The notes under the pieces were generated by a model that did no database searches, was not told the DNA's origin, and saw only the letters and a program-made list of their open reading frames with translations. Of a stretch of DNA of 64,000 nucleotides, positions 60,849-64,000 are shown one piece after another. The translations under genes were made by a program, and so were the position numbers. Origin of the DNA: Owenia fusiformis (taxonomy: Eukaryota; Annelida; Polychaeta; Sabellida; Oweniidae); the NCBI GenBank assembly GCA_903813345.2, contig CAIIXF020000007.1:7445730-7509729 (forward strand). The letters run 5' to 3'. The first letter of the stretch is position 1, and each line of letters opens with the position of its first letter.

Positions 60849-62218
60849 CAGTATTCTCTGTAATTAGTGCCCATCCCCTAATAAGCGCCCATACTTCTTC
60901 ACAAAGTTCAAGAAATACTGAGGAATGACCAAGTATTAGCGAATATCCGAAAAAAAGCGGGCGATAATAGAGTTCTAACACTAAACTGCTGTAAATGTGA
61001 TGCATTTTGTAATTCGATGCATCCTCCCGATAAATATCTATCAGTGGGTGAATCCCACATCATACTTAACTAATATTATCTCAAAATAGTCCATAATAAA
61101 AGTAAGAAATGTTTAAGTTTTATTTTAAAAACTTTGATCGGCATTTGACCAAGATAGTTTGTGTTTAACAGATAAGATAAGGTATTTAGATCTATATCCA
61201 ACAATCTCAGTTGAAATATGGAAGATAATAGGGGGAAAACAATTCCTTCAATTCGAGGGGCTCTGTTGAAGATTTCTCCAGTCACTGTCATTATTGTAGC
61301 CTTATGACCGCCTTGTACCCAAGAGAAAGCCACTTGCTTTACCGACCCAATTTTTATGTCGGTAAAATTGGACCAATCAATGACAGCCCTGACACGTTAG
61401 CTCATTATTATGCAATGTCAAAAACAAGTACACTTTTCACCGGGACTTTTCACGAACGAATCTAGCACAATTCATCATGAAAATACAAATATTTTATCAG
61501 ATAAATATCAATCAGAGTTTAGTGGATGCCGGAGGTCTTCGTTCATTTTCACCGCGAATTCAGTTTAAAATCAACATTGAATCGCATGATTTAATTTATA
61601 TTAACGACTGCTTACATTCCAATGTAAGATATAATAATATAAAAAAATAACATTTAATTACATAATATATTGAATCTCTAAATAAACACTCGGTCAGATC
61701 ATTGAATTTCAAGTCGTAGACAAGTTTGCTTTGTTTATGCAGGTCAATCTGATAACGTTTTGATTGGTCAATCAGCCTGAAGTCACACATCGTGTCCATG
61801 CGATCTTGTCAATCAATAAGGTTTCGCGATACCCAGACAGCGTAGGTATTATGGAAATCTCAAAATCTCAAAACAGCTGAATAACTTAGAATAATATCAG
61901 TGGAGATGTATTGGATTGTACAAGTAAAAAAATACCGACTTGGGCAAGGCTATCAACATTGATTCTTGCAAGATCCTTGCTTAATTTTAGCGATCCGTAA
62001 TCTCACCATTATCTTATCATTACATATCATTATTGTGAAATTATGCTGTTACTTCGTTTAGATGTTGAAAATAAGGCATTCTTGGCAGGAAAAATTGCCA
62101 TGCATGAAATTCCCAGGGATTTTTGACTTCTCTCATATATAGGCGCTTATTAGATTGGTCTGAAGGATGTACTTTCAATTTTGTAATTTGCCTCAGGCGC
62201 TAATTCCAGAGAATAGGG
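60849..62218. mobile_element. TA-flanked element, 1370 bp, pogo-like ends
   Basis: CAGTATTCTCTGTAATTAGT on the left pairs with the complement of CTAATTCCAGAGAATAGGG on the right, and AATAAGCGCC follows inside both ends. TA flanks both sides. The interior has no transposase that I recognise; a short - strand ORF at 61333-61076 has no recognisable domain. A non-autonomous Tc1/mariner-pogo derivative is likely. Confidence 0.6.
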
Positions 62219-62565
62219 TATTGTTTATATATGTGCCAAGAGAAAGGACCAAAAACAGAACACAACGAGAAAAGGAAAATATTAAAGACTACACCAGTCA
62301 TAAGGAAAACAAACTCCCAACTATCCTTACTATTTGAATTAGGCCTGATTATGAAAAAACTGTATCTTTCCTACATGTGAAGAGCAATATAAGTTTATTA
62401 AGCTGTAACAAGTTTTATCCAATATTTAAGTTCAAGCAAGTGAATTTTTGTACAAAAAATTGGGGCCATTTTGTAAATTCCCTTTTCAATGTTATTTTAA
62501 ATATAATAAGTCAGTTAAAAGTCAATGAAGTTACAGCTCAATATTGGCAAATTATTGTTAAATCT

Positions 62566-62713
62566 CAGGCCCCCCATGGTCAAAAATTCTTACAAAATCA
62601 TGCAGTTTTTACCATTTTCCAGTGATTTGGGCTACTTTTGGACCAAGGTTGTCAAAAGTGAACCCCCAGGAATTTTTAGTGAACCCCCTTGGCAAATCCT
62701 GGCTACGGGCCTG
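62566..62713. mobile_element. CAGGCCCGTAGC MITE, shortened copy
   Basis: It shares AAAATCATGCAGTTTT, GTGAACCCCC and the complete right end CCTGGCTACGGGCCTG with the copy at 29680; the left end is reduced to CAGGCCCCCC. Confidence 0.65.
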
Positions 62714-63720
62714 AATCTGTGGTAAAAACAACTTTTGAAAATTTGAAATCTCATATGTGTACATGGGGTTTGTGTATGTTTTATCCTCTTTTTATATACA
62801 TAAAATATATATATTTTATTATACTTAAAAATGTCAAAACAAAACACATCAACTACAAACTATAACAATAAGAATACTTTAAAACAATTTAAGAATGAAA
62901 ACAAGGAGACTCAGGATTTATTTCGGATATTTATCATCATGTGAATGAATTTTATTATTCTCAGAAGTTCTCAGGCATTTTTATTTTCTATTTAAAATGC
63001 TACAGATGAAAAATGTTTTTTTGCTCATCGAAGAGAATGGGATTATATTTTAAATTGCTCATTACATGGTAATCATCACACAGATTACAATGGTACATTG
63101 GTTATTAGTTTTGCAATTTGTTTAGTAAACACTCCTATTTACAAATAGTATAAATTGTCACAAAATTCTCATTCAGAACCCAAGAATCTCAAATCATCCA
63201 GGTAAGGCTTTCTTTTAGTCTAAAGTATAGTTTATAGCATTTATATAAAGAACATCAAAAATGGTCAATATATGTTCACTTTCGAGTTATGGAGCAGTGT
63301 GCTACCTAAATTTGGACATAGCAAAACCTTTACCCAAAAGTGTGTAAATGTAATACTTGATCATAATTATATAACATGAATAAATAAAAAAAATTTTTTT
63401 TAAATGTCAGATGAAGACTACATCACAAGATAGGACAATCCTATGGAATTCTTTTGACATTCTAAATTTGATATTTCTCAGCAGTTTGGACCATTTCACT
63501 GGATTTAAACATGTGGTCTGCTAAGCAGCAACATTGATATATTATTCATACCATAGCTAGGCGAGGTGTGTCTGATTCCAGCCGATCAGAACAAAGTATC
63601 TCACATATAGAGCAGGGTGTGAAATAACCAATAAAACACTCAAGGTCACTAGTTAAACAGTTGTCATGGTGATGAATGGACTTTTCACATCGAATTTGAT
63701 GACTTGCCAATTTGACTTGA

Positions 63721-63848
63721 CTTGTGCTTGAATTCTTTTCACAGATTGCAAAAAAATCATTGAAAATGTGTTCTTTTAGTGATTTTGTTCATATAAGATG
63801 ATTTTGTAGAAAATATTTTGCAATCTGTGAAAAGAATTTAAGCCCAAG
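63721..63848. repeat. Inverted repeat (ATTCTTTTCACAGATTGCAA arms)
   Basis: Arms of about 33 bp with only a few mismatches and a loop of about 60 bp. Confidence 0.6.
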
Positions 63849-63856
63849 ACTCGATG

Positions 63857-63970
63857 CATTGTGGCTGCATCATTCCACTCAGATGTTGTTTCCTAAATTT
63901 TCCATTCCCGCTGCACGGTCATGCAAAGATTTGGAAACAACATCTTCATGGAATGCCTCAGCACACAATG
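63857..63970. repeat. Inverted repeat (CATTGTG and GATGTTGTTTCC arms)
   Basis: Arms of about 37 bp share GCATTCCA and AGATGTTGTTTCC. It lies directly after the previous hairpin, so the two may belong to one element. Confidence 0.55.
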
Positions 63971-64000
63971 CACTAAGTCCAAGGATTAAATCCTCAAATG

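Larger units (their letters stand above)
62219..64000. other. Right-hand repeat-bearing region
   Basis: It contains a shortened CAGGCCCGTAGC-type MITE (62566-62713) and two hairpins (63721-63848 and 63857-63970). No TRRAP exon or other gene was recognised. Confidence 0.4.

Overview
The window is AT-rich animal nuclear DNA with large introns, GT-AG splice sites and many short palindromic transposons. Protein matches and repeat style suggest a marine invertebrate, probably lophotrochozoan or molluscan. That placement is inference; no species marker was seen. There are four genes: a RING-finger gene on the + strand (621-18133, three exons), the C-terminal 1184 codons of TRRAP on the - strand (47592-28077, twenty exons, running off to the right at its 5' side), and two paralogous genes for small secreted four-cysteine peptides on the + strand (about 56889-58689 and 59413-60662). 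The RING gene and TRRAP converge. The peptide genes lie upstream of the first visible TRRAP exon on the opposite strand, so they probably sit inside a TRRAP intron.

Layout. 1-18.7 kb: RING gene; its 15.7-kb second intron holds most of the MITE copies, including two clean foldbacks (7914-8343, 15523-15921) and a TTAA-flanked piggyBac-like MITE (13581-13871). 18.7-27.6 kb: intergenic, with a 30-bp satellite near 22 kb. 27.6-47.6 kb: TRRAP, with FAT repeats, an unusual Ser/Thr/Pro-rich symmetric exon, a kinase-dead PI3K-like domain and the FATC tail ending NLCRMDPAWHPWL. 47.6-50.1 kb: minisatellite and intron. 50.1-56.6 kb: a set of transposons inserted into one another. 56.6-60.7 kb: the peptide gene pair. 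60.8-62.2 kb: a TA-flanked element. 62.2-64 kb: repeats only.

The most striking observation is that five tandem arrays are each built from the edge of a neighbouring exon, so each unit copies a real splice site or stop region. They are the TRRAP stop-codon region (27.6-28.08 kb), a TRRAP splice donor with the last 60 exon bases (43.7-44.9 kb, 15 extra copies), two TRRAP splice acceptors (47.06-47.39 kb and 47.59-48.5 kb), and the acceptor plus signal-peptide start of the secreted-peptide gene (57.36-58.42 kb, 11 extra copies with a 93-bp, frame-preserving period). This looks like a recurrent local process that amplifies exon boundaries and makes decoy or alternative splice sites.

The second is a nested insertion upstream of peptide gene A. 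A small MITE was split by a foldback element with about 1.1-kb arms. Its left arm took a TTAA-flanked insert, which in turn holds a 1.6-kb Harbinger-like element with TTA duplications and a MADF-like ORF. Its right arm took a second TTAA-flanked element filled with a G-rich array. Paralog B keeps the uninterrupted site at 59161-59180.
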